DNA from: Fasciola hepatica
Taxonomy: Eukaryota; Platyhelminthes; Trematoda; Plagiorchiida; Fasciolidae
Direction: 5' to 3'
Length of the DNA: 64,000 nucleotides
Assembly (NCBI GenBank): GCA_948099385.1
Contig: CANUEZ040000020.1
Coordinates: forward strand, 7,720,501 to 7,784,500
This document shows, piece by piece, positions 10,407 through 20,450 of this stretch. The position numbers and the translations under genes were made by a program. The notes under the pieces were generated by a model. It had not been told where the DNA came from, ran no database searches, and was given only the letters and a program-made list of their open reading frames with translations. Positions within the stretch are counted from its first letter, which is position 1, and the number at the start of each line of letters is the position of its first letter.

Positions 10407-10570
10407 AGTGTAGTGGAAGGGACATATACCATGCCCTTAAAGACTTACTGCTTTATTAGGTATAGCTGGCAACCAGACCCTGAGAATTGGAGTGGTTGAG
10501 AACCACGTAGGTTCCCAATAGGTCAGGTGTGGTGAGAAGCCGGACGCCAGCGGATTACTTGCTGGCCAAT
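10407..10570. repeat. Unclassified interspersed repeat, copy 2
   Basis: Partner of 5777-5910, starting AGTGGAAGGGACATATACCA. It directly follows the Jockey RT remnant. No open frame. The copies differ at many positions, so the repeat is old. Confidence 0.5.
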
Positions 10571-10694
10571 ATAATTTCGAACGGATGGCTCACGTAGCAT
10601 TTTTCACCAGGTGTCATTCAACAACAGTGAAGCGACTCATCATTCATGTAAGTATTTGTAATCGTCTCAACTAATATGAATAGCAAAGCAAATC

Positions 10695-10700
10695 ACTCAC
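10695..10700 (-). other. 5' splice site of the CBP20 exon
   Basis: The coding sequence GGT GGA CAA is followed by GTGAGT, a consensus donor, at the point where the conserved GRSGGQ motif ends. Reading on past it hits a stop eight codons later, consistent with intron. Confidence 0.85.
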
Positions 10701-11021
10701 TTGTCCACCACTACGTCCGCGACCGTACTGACGTCCTTCTTCAAACCCGGCATCCCAATCGGTGCGTATTACGCGATCATCCAATCGGGTGCGGTTGACG
10801 TAACGCATAGCCATTTCAGCACCCTCACGGGTCACATACTCAACGAAACAAAACCCGCACGGAGTTTTGTCAAAACGATGAAGGCCCATTATTACGCGCT
10901 TAATTTCTCCGGCTCGACTGAAAAGTTCCCAAATCTGTTCCTCTCGGGTGTAAAATGACAGATTTCCAACATACAATGTTTTGGATTGCTTTAATGCGCG
11001 AACCAGCTGTTTAGATGAAGC
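10701..11021 (-). CDS. NCBP2: Nuclear cap-binding protein subunit 2 (CBP20), internal exon
   Basis: RNA-binding subunit of the nuclear cap-binding complex; with CBP80 it binds the m7G cap of new RNA polymerase II transcripts and supports splicing, 3' processing and export. The exon encodes 107 residues, essentially the whole RRM: RNP2 is [13 protein letters not shown]1 is CGFCFVEYV. The cap-stacking Tyr of LYVGN, both Phe of GFCFVEY and the RTDWD block are present, followed by [12 protein letters not shown]. The exon ends in phase 0 after that Gln at 10701, with donor GTGAGT at 10700-10695. Upstream, a pyrimidine-rich tract and AG at 11022-11023 make a good acceptor; no ATG opens this frame, so earlier exons must lie above 11021. 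Later exons (the C-terminal tail) were not found nearby. Jockey-like remnants flank it on both sides. No lesion is visible, so it looks functional. Confidence 0.93.
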
Positions 11022-11055
11022 CTTCAATGAAGAGACAGGAAAAACAAAAAGCCTC
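11022..11055 (-). other. 3' splice site region of the CBP20 exon
   Basis: On the minus strand a T/C-rich run of about 25 bases (CTTTTTGTTTTTCCTGTCTC) leads to ATTGAAG, placing the acceptor AG immediately before GCTTCATCT of the exon. Family proteins continue upstream in related sequence, which supports an intron here. Confidence 0.7.
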
Positions 11056-11129
11056 CGATTACCCTATATCAGACATTTGTACCGACGAAGGCATATACAA
11101 ATAATGTCAGGGATGAAACAAGTCTATCT

Positions 11130-11884
11130 CCTTAATTCTATGATTGCGCTGGAAAAGGCATACCCGTAGGACCAAAGACCACTTTCATTACAGGCAAAGT
11201 GAATTACAGCACAAGGGGTAAACTCCATAATCAAAAGAAAACATTCACGTAAGAGAGAGAAATTGCTAATGAGTGTGAAGACAAAAAGAGGGAGAGCGTT
11301 CCATAGGTTGACGACCCCGCAAAAAAAGATTGAAAGACAGAGGTACGACATCTTGTGACAGAAACTTGGTAAAGATGACTAGTTGGGCACAAAATCCGAA
11401 ATAGTCCTGAACCCTGGAGAACACTAGCACTTACACGAAATGGTTGGGACAGAACTTCATCAACTCGGACGGAAGTCTGCTTACTGAAGAGACTTTATAC
11501 TATCGATACCAGAGCGCGGGAGAACCCGGACATGGGCAGTTTAGCCAGAGGACCCTCATACCAAACTCGGTCAAAGGCCTTAGAGATATTGAGCGAGACC
11601 ATGTGTGCTTCTCTGTGGTTGTCAAGTGCAGCCGACCAGGAGTGTAAAACGATAGCCACATCACCGGTAGAACGGCAAGGTCGGAATCCGTGTTCACAAT
11701 GGCTCAGTAGTCCTTCAAGTTCGAGAAACGTGCGCAGTCGGTCGGAGATGGCAGTTTCAAATAATTTCGAGATAATAGGTGTGAGGGAAACCAAACGATA
11801 GTTAATTAGACCAGAAAGATCACCGCGTTTGGGAATGAAAAAAATCACGGCGTGTTTCCAGGGCATCGGAAAAGTCAAAAGCTG

Positions 11885-11915
<31 letters not shown>

Positions 11916-12540
11916 AGGGGGGGGGGGGGCAGTTCAGGGGCACACATTTTAAGGACGACAGGTGGTATGCCGTCCGGACCGGGTGTTTTACAAACGTTCG
12001 GAGAACGCAGCACTTGGCGGGTCTCCCTAGTGCTAATATGAGGTAGAAAACTGGGGCAGAGGGAAGAGAAGCCGGAGTAAGACAAGAAGATAAAGTGTAG
12101 TTGGAGGCAAACTGGGAACCAAAAACCTCAGCTTTCTCGTGTGGTTTACAAACAAGATCACCAGAGGAATTACAGATGGGAAGGAAATTAGAAAGGAAAA
12201 GGTTGTGAGGGACTAAAATGTTCGGCTGCCGGTAGCGGATGAGAGTAGCCGTTCGGCTTTTCAGCAGACGAAGGGTTCTTTGGCGCTCTTTACGGGTGAC
12301 GATTTTTTCTTGGCTTGTACGAAATGGCGGTGGGAGAGCCGAGATTCAAGCGTAAAACACGATTACATGCGTGGTTGAACCACTTCGGGGATTCGGGTTT
12401 GGAAAAGTGAGGAGTAAAAAGTGGCGTATGTTGAAGAATAATGTCAATGAAGTTGGAAATGGAAACGTCTGAAGTAAAGCAGCAGCCATTCCAAGGATGG
12501 GAAGCTAGAAAATTGCGAAATAAGTCCTAATTCGTTGAAC
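11130..12540 (-). pseudogene. Jockey-like LINE, reverse transcriptase, internally deleted
   Basis: Minus-strand reading from about 12480 gives the endonuclease-RT linker (PKWFNHACNRVLRLN), then a 196-codon open frame (12085-11495) with RT landmarks: KTPGPDGIPPVVLKMCAPEL, a simple-sequence insertion, FFIPKRGDLSGLINYRLVSL, CEHGFRPCRSTGDVAI and the first catalytic Asp region changed to LNISKAFDRVW, with Asn where Asp is expected. VLQGSGLF follows near 11420. The sequence then jumps to the extreme C-terminus (FFCGVVNLWNALPLFVF, near 11325), so the YADD palm and thumb are deleted. The RTE-1 tail abuts it at 12625, and it ends about 100 bases upstream of the CBP20 exon. Confidence 0.75.
11884..11932. 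repeat. (GA)n and poly(G) simple sequence inside the Jockey RT
   Basis: GA repeats pass into GGGA repeats and a run of about 14 G. On the minus strand the tract is read in frame as Pro-rich then Leu-Ser repeats between APEL and FPMPWKHA of the RT, so it expanded without closing the frame. Confidence 0.9.
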
Positions 12541-12624
12541 TGTAGCGCCAAGATGTGTGTCTCGAGGTTGGTGGAGCATCAAGAACGGTACAACTGATGG
12601 AACAGAAAATAATACAGAGGTCGG

Positions 12625-13690
12625 CTGATCATCATCATCATCATCGTACAGAGTTAGACAGTAGGACAAGCCCCACTGACCACTGCCTTTCTCACCAATC
12701 AATTTTCTGCACAAAACTGGATAAGCCTATCCCCGTTATCTGTACGCTCAGCTCTGTAAAGCACAACGCCCACCTAAACAGGCTTCTAACACACTAAGTT
12801 TGCCAACTTGTGCATTGAAATCACCAGCTAGCACTACAATGTCAGAGCCCTTGTTCCTGCGAACCAGAGTGGTGAGTTCATCATAGAACTCATCTTTCTG
12901 CAAGTCTGAGCTGCAGTCCGTTGGGGCGTACGCCGAGATCACAAACAAATTGCGCTTAACACAACTATCCTTTCGAACGCTGACTGACCCTTGGAGTCTC
13001 ACAGCACATAAACGACTGTTAACCGAAATCCAGTCTAAAAGGGCAGCCTAAGCCTTCTCACTCAAGACTATTCCTACACCACGTTGACTTGCAGCTCGAG
13101 CTACGTCGTCTCCTGAAGTGCACAGAAAATACCTCGATGAGATACCAGGAGCAGTTAGTTGAATTATACTGCTCGAATCCTGGATACGCGTTTCACTCAA
13201 GCAGCAGACATCAATCTTCAGCGAATCTATTGTGAGCGCCAGGTACGCCTGCTGACCGGCCTGCATGAGTGTACGCACATTGAAGGAGCCGAGATTCAGA
13301 GGCTGACGAGGCAGGAGAAAATCTGAGCTACAGGACAGAGGATTATTCCCGACACTATTTGACAGTGAATCGTTGCGAGTATCAACCGTGTTATCATTGG
13401 GAGCATTATGGGTGGATAGATGGGGCAAAGAGGGGTGGTTAGGGACAGAAGACAAAGGTTGAATAAAAGAGAGAGAACTCTGAGCAGTAGCCCACTTATC
13501 ACTACCCACCCCGCTCGATGCAATGGGCAGCGCGGTCCTGATTAGCCTGCGCGACGACCGATGCAGTATGGAATTCTTTCTATTCGTGCAGTTCATGGGA
13601 GATGTTGGACAGGTACTGCTAGGGTGTCCAGCCACAATGCAGGAACAGAGCGTGAATAGTGTCCACAGATGTGGGCCAGAATGATCGACA
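12625..13690 (-). mobile_element. RTE-1 copy: endonuclease joined to 3' tail, RT deleted
   Basis: On the minus strand the copy opens near 13690 and carries the RTE-1 endonuclease (13635-12748), then at about 12694 joins directly to the last 70 bases of the RTE-1 3' UTR, ending in a GAT tail at 12648-12625. The tail matches 9720-9788 in sense orientation. The missing part, end of endonuclease to most of the 3' UTR, is present in other copies. From 12694 upward it is part of the 2.48-kb duplication. Confidence 0.8.
12748..13635 (-). pseudogene. RTE-1 APE-like endonuclease (left duplicate)
   Basis: Apurinic-endonuclease-like domain that would nick target DNA. In order on the minus strand: a Ser/Pro/Asn-rich leader from ATG 13635, the opening LNLGSFNVRTLMQAGQQAYL near 13320-13270, the Glu-bearing SETRIQD near 13195, and GVGIVLSEKA. 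A TAG stop at 13048-13050 follows; after it the frame continues with AALLDWISVNSRLCAVRL, then NLFVISAYAPTDCS and the catalytic AGDFNAQVG near 12830. The SDH block is missing because the copy is fused to the 3' tail. The stop is identical in the right-hand duplicate. Confidence 0.83.
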
Positions 13691-13699
13691 GTCCTCCAT

Positions 13700-15176
13700 T
13701 GATCCGCGTCAGCGGTAACCGATCTCAGTCTAACGCTGTGAAGGACGCCAGGTTAGTCGGTACCGATTTCGTGTGAGAAATTCGTACTCCCCAGGAATAG
13801 TCTATGATCAGAGCATAGTTGAATGAGTCGGTCACCGTTATCAACCCTATCGGCTGGAACGCCAAATCGGCCTCTCATATTCCTCTTCGTCTCGTCTAGG
13901 CTCCCAACATGAGCATTGAAATCATCAGCAAAAAACCTTTATTTCCGTAGAGCGCACGCTGCGGAGAAGTTAGAACAAATCGTGGTAGAATTCGTCTTCA
14001 GTCTCAGGAGAGCTACAGTTGGTACATGCATGCATAGAAACGACAAACAGGCATCGACGCTTCATTTTGCATCTGTTTGCATGCACAGAGACGACTGCTG
14101 ACTGGAATCCAGTCGCGCAGTGCACGCTTAACTTTAAAGTTCAGAGCGATGCCGACGTCAGCCTGGCCATGATCACTAGACACCAAATAGTCTGACATGC
14201 GAAGAATGAAACGAGAAGCCAGGCCGAGTACCTGTGGAGCGAAGGATTAACATTGAAATCGGATCTCGTGTACGCATTAGGCAGACAACACAAGTTTTAA
14301 GTGTTTCAACATCACTAGATAAAACAGTCTGTTGCCCCGTTTGGTTGAATGTGGGGACTTTGAAAGCAGCTAAGTGAAGACTGCTTAGGTCTGAGAATCT
14401 ATTCTCCATTTTCCCGCTTCCAAGTTGTTGCCCTTACGGAGAGTTACAACTCCTCGGTCACAACTCATTGTGGCTTCTCGTATCCATTTAGAATTGGGAT
14501 GTGAGAGCTGAAGAGCAGAGATATCAGAAATGTTTCTCGAGGGGACATGGGAGATTTCTGTGCGAACCATACTTCGCGGCTGCCCACATCGCAGAAGGGT
14601 TTTCTTCGGGAACCCCAACCAGAGTCTTTGACTCAGATGTCTGACCCAAAAGGTAACACGAAGACGTGACCGAAGTACAAGTGAAGCAACTTCTGGTTTG
14701 TTACGCGAGACCCGAGTGCTTCACGCATTCTACCTCGTCTTCGCTGGTGCTAAATTATCGGTCTGCATTTCCAATTCAGTCCTTAAGTCCATACTCCCAA
14801 TGGAATAAGCGGAACGAGGACGGGGCAGTATCCTTTTGGGCTGAGGGCTGTTCACCTCTGACGGACGACAGCTGCCCAATGAAGTACGATGACTTCTCAC
14901 AACGTTGAAGGAAACTCCAGGTACTCCGCTCCTACGTCCACCTGGTGGATGTCTTTTGACCGTTTAACTGCTTTTCTCCGTGTTTATTCGCCGGAGTGTC
15001 CCGTTCAGGGGCGTAGTGAACAGAACTATATGTTGCCCACCAACTGGTTCAGAGACTGGACTTTGCCTGGCCTCTACCCATTGACCTATCAGGCGTGATT
15101 GTATCTCCGGCTTGAGAAAGTCATCCTCTATAGCTGTTTAAGTCATGGAGGCACGTAAACCAGCGCACTTCGTCGG
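13700..15176 (-). pseudogene. RTE-2 leader and endonuclease, decayed (left duplicate)
   Basis: Minus-strand order: a roughly 500-base leader (15176 to about 14640) that matches, in the opposite orientation, part of 18000-18327; the end of the leader (14618-14385); then the endonuclease opening SLHLAAFKVPTFNQTGQQ near 14370, a block equivalent to VCCLSETRIQDP (VVCLMRTRDP near 14270), GQADVGIALNFKV near 14155, RDWIPVSSRLCA near 14110 and DNGDRLIQLCSDHRLFLGST near 13830. There are several stops and frame changes, and no RT follows because RTE-1 begins at about 13690. The catalytic Glu of SETR is replaced (MRTR). Confidence 0.7.
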
Positions 15177-17024
15177 ACTGCAGTCTTGTCGTGATGGCGA
15201 TGTCATCCGTTTTTTAGTCCATCTCTCATTAGGCAATCACCAACATCGATTGTGATCAAGGTTCTCACTGTTTTTAAAGCTTTTCTTTTTTCAATGGAAA
15301 AGACAGCTTTCCTCCAAATTCGAATATAATTTCGAGTTTTCTTGCACTCGGAAGAATCCTGGTCAATCCACCGAGTCTTGCAACAGTCTATTTGACGTCC
15401 TCATCTCCACGCATATTTCCTTCGCCCATGCTACTGAGCGTCAGGTTGATTTTTTATTTTGCACCAGGGGCTTGTCCACCCCTATGCACATCCTTCTACC
15501 GTGAAAAAGCAATTCAGTCCTCCCTTGAAAATGCAGCCACATGTGGGGTAGAAGGTCGCGATCTCCTTCTTTGACTTTTCGACAGGGCTCAGCGTCAGGT
15601 CATCGGCTTGATCGACCACCTATCCTGAACATCTAAACTGAAACCTCTGGTCCATCTCCGGGCGGTCGCTTTATCACACCTATTCACTCTTGTTTTAGTT
15701 TCTCTTTCTCCGATCATGCCTCCACTGGTTTCGTGTCTGCAACCTTTCAATGTTGGTCTCAGCATAGGGAACCAGTCACTAGGTGTCGGACTTCAATCCT
15801 TTCTCGAATTCCTAAATTGTGAGGCATTCTCACTCTTTGTCGGTTTACATACCCACGACTTTTATTTGTTGCAAAGTATGATTAATGAGGTGGTTCTGAC
15901 ACGCCCCCCTCCAAAATCTCTTCTTACAGGATATCGTTGGATTACAGGGTTTACCCCATGTTCTCGTTATTTACTTCGTGAATAACAAAAATTTGACTAT
16001 CATCTACCCTGCGAAAACAAATCACCTCAGTAGGCAATAAATGCGGCAAATTTTACTCCAGTGGGCGCAGCGCAAGTTTAAATCAATATAGCAGATATAG
16101 GTACCGATCAACTAATATTTCAAATTAAGTATAGTTATCAACATTCAACCTTATTCAAAAAATATTGAACAATGCCGCAAAAACTCCAACAGTCAACCAA
16201 AAATTGTAAATAAGCGTCAGCTGATAGGAAAGGGGAATTCAGGATGGTTCGCCAGTTAGTGCACCTCTAATCTGGGATCGTGAAGCTAGTGGAAACTACA
16301 TGAACCAGACAATCACAATATTCCATCGATCGAAGTCGAACGACTGGTGAATATTCATCACAATCATAAATGACTGGCTCATATAACCCAGAATCACAAA
16401 GAACTTTCTAGTAGCCATTATTGTATATCTTTTGATAAAAAAAACCCAACAACATTCACCCGAAATCTCAAAAATCACCAACAGAATTTTCGGACGCCTG
16501 AGAACATTTTTTGATGACCACTTCGTTCGCATCTTATTTTTATAGCATATATGCACTTACATACTGAGCCCATTCTCCTGATGAATGCAACAACTTATTC
16601 CGTGAAAAAGTGTGTCTACTAACAGGGAACAGAACGTGGCAGCACAAACAGCGATACAATAACTTACATCATTTCTTCTATCCCTGTACGGTGACTTGTA
16701 GAAAGAAGCATCCAATATGTCACACAGAGTTTTGTCCCTTGGCATGACGTCGGTCTTATGAAAGTAAAGTCCTTTTGGATCGCGGATCAAATGCGTGCAA
16801 TTACGATTCCCTTGCTTTTACTGTGGTTCGAAATCTGGAAGATGTACCAAATTGTGCGAAGATTATATATACCGATAGCAACTAGTATGCAAATGGCATG
16901 TAAACGTGTGAATAAAATTTTTCCGGAGCACGCGACCGGTTTCGCGGTTGTTGCTGCTTATCAGGTATGGTATCCAGTAACCTTCCACTCATTCATCTTC
17001 ATACTTGTGCACGCCGATCTCATA
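15177..17024. other. Unassigned DNA between the duplicated segments
   Basis: No domain recognised on either strand. 15716-15985 (plus, 89 codons) and 16296-16556 (minus, 86 codons) are open but featureless. 16000-16560 is A/T-rich. A faint RTE-like linker may be present at 15430-15180 on the minus strand, but I would not claim it. Confidence 0.4.
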
Positions 17025-17032
17025 TCGTGACT

Positions 17033-17334
17033 GGGATCTAAATTGGATCGTCTGCAGTGTGAATGGATGTTTTTCACTGAAGAGTCCAGAAATGGAATCT
17101 GTGATTTTCGTTAGTTATTCGTGTCTAGGTCACTGCTAACTCAAAAAAAAACGAAGTTGCATGTGCAAGCACTTATACTGATGGTGAGTAGTGTGTAAAA
17201 ACACACGCAGTTTCAATGTTCGTTGGGTTAGCAGTGACCTAGACACGAATAACTAACAGAAATCACAGTTGTCATTTGTGGACTCTTCAATGAAGAGCGC
17301 CTATTCACAGTGCAGACGATTCAAATTAGATCCT
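17033..17334. mobile_element. Fold-back element (MITE-like) with 108-base inverted arms
   Basis: Arms at 17033-17140 and 17227-17334 are reverse complements over nearly their full length, including a perfect 31-base block (17110-17140 against 17227-17257) and long near-matches such as ATCGTCTGCA.TGTGAAT and GAAGAGTCCA.AAATG. The 86-base centre has no frame. The outer ends read GGGATCTAAATT and its counterpart AATTAGATCCTA. Long arms, a short spacer and no coding capacity suit a fold-back DNA transposon or MITE, or an inverted duplication. No target-site duplication could be fixed by eye. Confidence 0.8.
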
Positions 17335-17349
17335 AGGGACGACATGTAC

Positions 17350-17351
<2 letters not shown>

Positions 17352-17406
<55 letters not shown>
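17352..17406. repeat. (TA)n microsatellite
   Basis: About 55 bases of alternating TA, 17 bases beyond the right arm of the fold-back element. Confidence 0.97.
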
Positions 17407-17409
<3 letters not shown>

Positions 17410-17999
17410 TGAAGGATACTTGTATGTGATACCACGTAAAACATGGACCAGAGGAAAAATTCAGAGGAAATGGAGAGTCCCCAGGATCATCAAGAAAAAC
17501 GTTCGCAACAACCACTACTGACTGTCAGTTATATGCGTCAAGGTTTATGGCTAAATGTGGTGTGGATTCTGAGGCCCACAGCCAAGTATACGCGAGGGGC
17601 CCAGCAGAGACAAGGCTCGACGTCAACATTTTGACAGAGCCGTGCTATGTCAGAGCTTGGCCTCCACGCTGATCGTTGCATCCGACTTCAGGCTCGGCAA
17701 CTGGAGCACGATGAGGTGAGGCACGTTGCATGCATCTTAATCAAGAAAGCCATCAGAGAACTAATATATCTAATCAGTGAGCGAAACTGCCGAATCCAAA
17801 AACGAACATATGGACTGTGAACTCGCTTATTTAATGCTAACACCGAACTTGTAAGAGGTACGGCAGTCAATCAAAAATAGTCTCTTCGAGAAACCGACTC
17901 TCGACGGTTTTATTCTCTTTCAGTGAGGGAAAACCACCGCGAAGAAGTTGCACCTAAATGTGCTGTGACAGCCTAAGTGCCTCAGCGACCCGAATAACT
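17407..17999. other. Unassigned DNA
   Basis: Small frames on both strands (17443-17634 plus, 17688-17870 minus) with no recognised content. There is a short hairpin-like stretch, AACCGACTCTCGACGGTTT, near 17891. Confidence 0.35.
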
Positions 18000-18327
18000 A
18001 TACAGGATGGCTGCCCTGAGTCGGAGATGCGACCATACCTGACAGAACGATGGCTGAAGGCCAGAATGAACTTAGTTTCCCTGAACCAGGTTTTGGGCGA
18101 TACCTGGTTTTAACTATTATACACATAGAGAGAACACTCCAGCGAATAAACATGAAAACAGTCTGCGGGTCCACCCTCCCCCCCCCCCACAAGGTGGGCG
18201 TACGAGTGGGGTGCCTGGGGTCTATGCCGACGGTGGGACAAGTCATCATACTGTACTGGCCAGCTCCCAGCCCGAGGGATGCTGCCCCACGAATGGTACG
18301 CACGTTCCATTGAGTGCATTGAGCACT
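18000..18327 (+). repeat. RTE 5'-leader-like fragment
   Basis: Shares ordered words with the RTE-2 leader read on the minus strand of 15120-14850: GAACACTCCAGCGAATAAAC (18131), GGTGGGCGTACGAG with TGCCTGGGGTCT, then AAGTCATCATACT and CAGCTCCC. A run of C at 18176-18190 interrupts it. It abuts the truncated RT of RTE-1 at 18327/18328 on the opposite strand. Confidence 0.5.
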
Positions 18328-18373
18328 GAGTAAAAATCTGGTCGATGCATCCTCGACCTGGGCGGAATCCGGC

Positions 18374-19273
18374 CTACTGTTTGCGGGCATTCTTCTCGCG
18401 AGCCGGTGTAAGACGGTGCAGCAAAATCGAGGCTAATACTTTGGTGACTATCGGAACCAAGCTAATCCCACAATGATTACTACAGTCATTCCGTACTCCC
18501 TTCTTGAATATGGGAACAATCAATGACTCACTCCATATTAACGGAATACGCTCCTCGTTCCAAATGTCACGGAGCAAGACGGTAAGTAGTTTTATCAAAG
18601 CATCTTCACCCACTTTGTAAAGAACTGGGGCAAGTTCGTCGGAACCTGCCGCTTTCCCTCGCTTCAGTAATCGAATGCATGACTCTACTTCTACTTCCAA
18701 TGGGGGCTCAAGTGATACCACCCAAGGAATCGCAGTTGTTGATACAGGAGTAACTACACTAGCGTGCGGCCAGCTAAACTGTTCCTTGAAGTATTCGGCC
18801 CAACGGTCAAGCCTTTGTTGTTTGCCATGGATGGGTTCTCCATTTCTATCGCAAATAGTTTCACTGACCTGGATGCGCCGTTCACCGGTGTCACAAATAA
18901 GTTTGAACAGTCTTTGACTGTTACCTGAACCAGCTGCTATTTCCGTTCCTTCGGCTACCTTGACCCACCAATTTTCGCGATCCTTCTTAAGGCTCTTCGT
19001 AACTTGCCTTTGCAGCTTTCTCCGCATCTTATTCATCTCCTTACAGTTCAAGAGGAGACGCTTGTGCTCCATTATACTCATCGACTCTTGCGAGACCCAG
19101 TGTTTTCGATGGACAACGGATCTAGGACCACAGGCAAAACCTGCTGATACGTGCATCGCCTGTTTGATATGAGCCCAATGCTCATCTACATTACTGTTCG
19201 TCGTAGATCCTAGCTCATGTGCTAACTTCTGCTCATACCGGGTACGTACTTCTGGATCACACAAACGTTGCAC
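18374..19273 (-). pseudogene. RTE-1 RT linker and N-terminal domain
   Basis: A 299-codon open frame. It holds the linker region (HELGSTTNSNVDEHWAHIKQ; KHWVSQESMSIMEHKRLLL), a DRWAEYFKEQFSWP block, and the first RT motifs (IRLLKRGKAAGSDELAPVLY; WSESLIVPIFKKGVRNDCSN; GISLVPIVTKVLASILLHRL). The frame ends at a TAG (18374-18376) in the same codon as in the 7970 copy (8331-8333); family members have a sense codon there and continue AGFRPGRG, which is still readable below 18374. The YADD palm is absent because of the 18328 truncation. The domain would need the missing part for polymerase activity. Confidence 0.87.
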
Positions 19274-19384
19274 AGCTAACCGGGTTTGCGGTTTGCAACG
19301 ATGACCATGGAACTGGAGAGATAATCGGATTAAAACTAATGCATGGTCCGACTCTACGTAAGTGGACCAGTGAGATCTGCAGTT

Positions 19385-20450
19385 CTAAACAGAACTGCAC
19401 CACCGGTAGATTACGGCGATATGGTCAATCTGACTTAAAGTAGCTGAAGAGTTAGAGCGCCATGTCGCTGTGCGACGCGAGCTGTGTCGGAAATTGGTGC
19501 TAGAAAAGAACAATCGATTGTCTGCACAAAACTGGATAAGCCTATCCCCGTTATCTGTACGCTCAGCTCTGTAAAGCACAACGCCCACCTAAACAGGCTT
19601 CTAACACACTAAGTTTGCCAACTTGTGCATTGAAATCACCAGCTAGCACTACAATGTCAGAGCCCTTGTTCCTGCGAACCAGAGTGGTGAGTTCATCATA
19701 GAACTCATCTTTCTGCAAGTCTGAGCTGCAGTCCGTTGGGGCGTACGCCGAGATCACAAACAAATTGCGCTTAACACAACTATCCTTTCGAACGCTGACT
19801 GACCCTTGGAGTCTCACAGCACATAAACGACTGTTAACCGAAATCCAGTCTAAAAGGGCAGCCTAAGCCTTCTCACTCAAGACTATTCCTACACCACGTT
19901 GACTTGCAGCTCGAGCTACGTCGTCTCCTGAAGTGCACAGAAAATACCTCGATGAGATACCAGGAGCAGTTAGTTGAATTATACTGCTCGAATCCTGGAT
20001 ACGCGTTTCACTCAAGCAGCAGACATCAATCTTCAGCGAATCTATTGTGAGCGCCAGGTACGCCTGCTGACCGGCCTGCATGAGTGTACGCACATTGAAG
20101 GAGCCGAGATTCAGAGGCTGACGAGGCAGGAGAAAATCTGAGCTACAGGACAGAGGATTATTCCCGACACTATTTGACAGTGAATCGTTGCGAGTATCAA
20201 CCGTGTTATCATTGGGAGCATTATGGGTGGATAGATGGGGCAAAGAGGGGTGGTTAGGGACAGAAGACAAAGGTTGAATAAAAGAGAGAGAACTCTGAGC
20301 AGTAGCCCACTTATCACTACCCACCCCGCTCGATGCAATGGGCAGCGCGGTCCTGATTAGCCTGCGCGACGACCGATGCAGTATGGAATTCTTTCTATTC
20401 GTGCAGTTCATGGGAGATGTTGGACAGGTACTGCTAGGGTGTCCAGCCAC
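19385..20450 (-). pseudogene. RTE-1 APE-like endonuclease (right duplicate)
   Basis: Equivalent to 12748-13635 but complete at the C-terminal side. Frames in order: 20450-19863 (leader, LNLGSFNVRTLMQ, SETRIQD, GVGIVLSEKA, then TAG at 19863-19865), 19817-19563 (RLQGSVSVRKD, ISAYAPTDCSSD, AGDFNAQVGK with the catalytic Asp and Asn near 19640), then after a frame change 19588-19385 (TDNGDRLIQFCADNRLFFSS, TNFRHSSRRTATWRS, SQIDHIAVIYRWCSSV). The DNGDRL...TNFRH...WRS...IDHI series is the usual RTE endonuclease C-terminal half. At least one stop and one or two frame changes inactivate it. Confidence 0.86.

Larger units (their letters stand above)
12694..15176. repeat. Left copy of a 2.48-kb near-identical direct duplication
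   Basis: Matches 19509-21991 at a constant offset of 6815 bases with only a handful of substitutions (for example TGCATAG versus TGCACAG near 14034/20849, and GACGTCAG versus GACGCCAG near 14154/20969). It contains the 5' half of RTE-1 and the 5' part of RTE-2. Identity stops after CACTTCGTCGG at the right edge and near CAATC at the left. Confidence 0.93.

Noticed and set aside
15180..15430. Possible additional RTE linker on the minus strand
   Set aside because: Only loose resemblance (Lys/Arg-rich helix wording), not enough to support a feature.
18110..18319. Candidate protein containing YSLECSLYVYNS-type wording on the minus strand
   Set aside because: The stretch matches, at DNA level, the leader of an RTE element on the opposite strand, so the frame is incidental.
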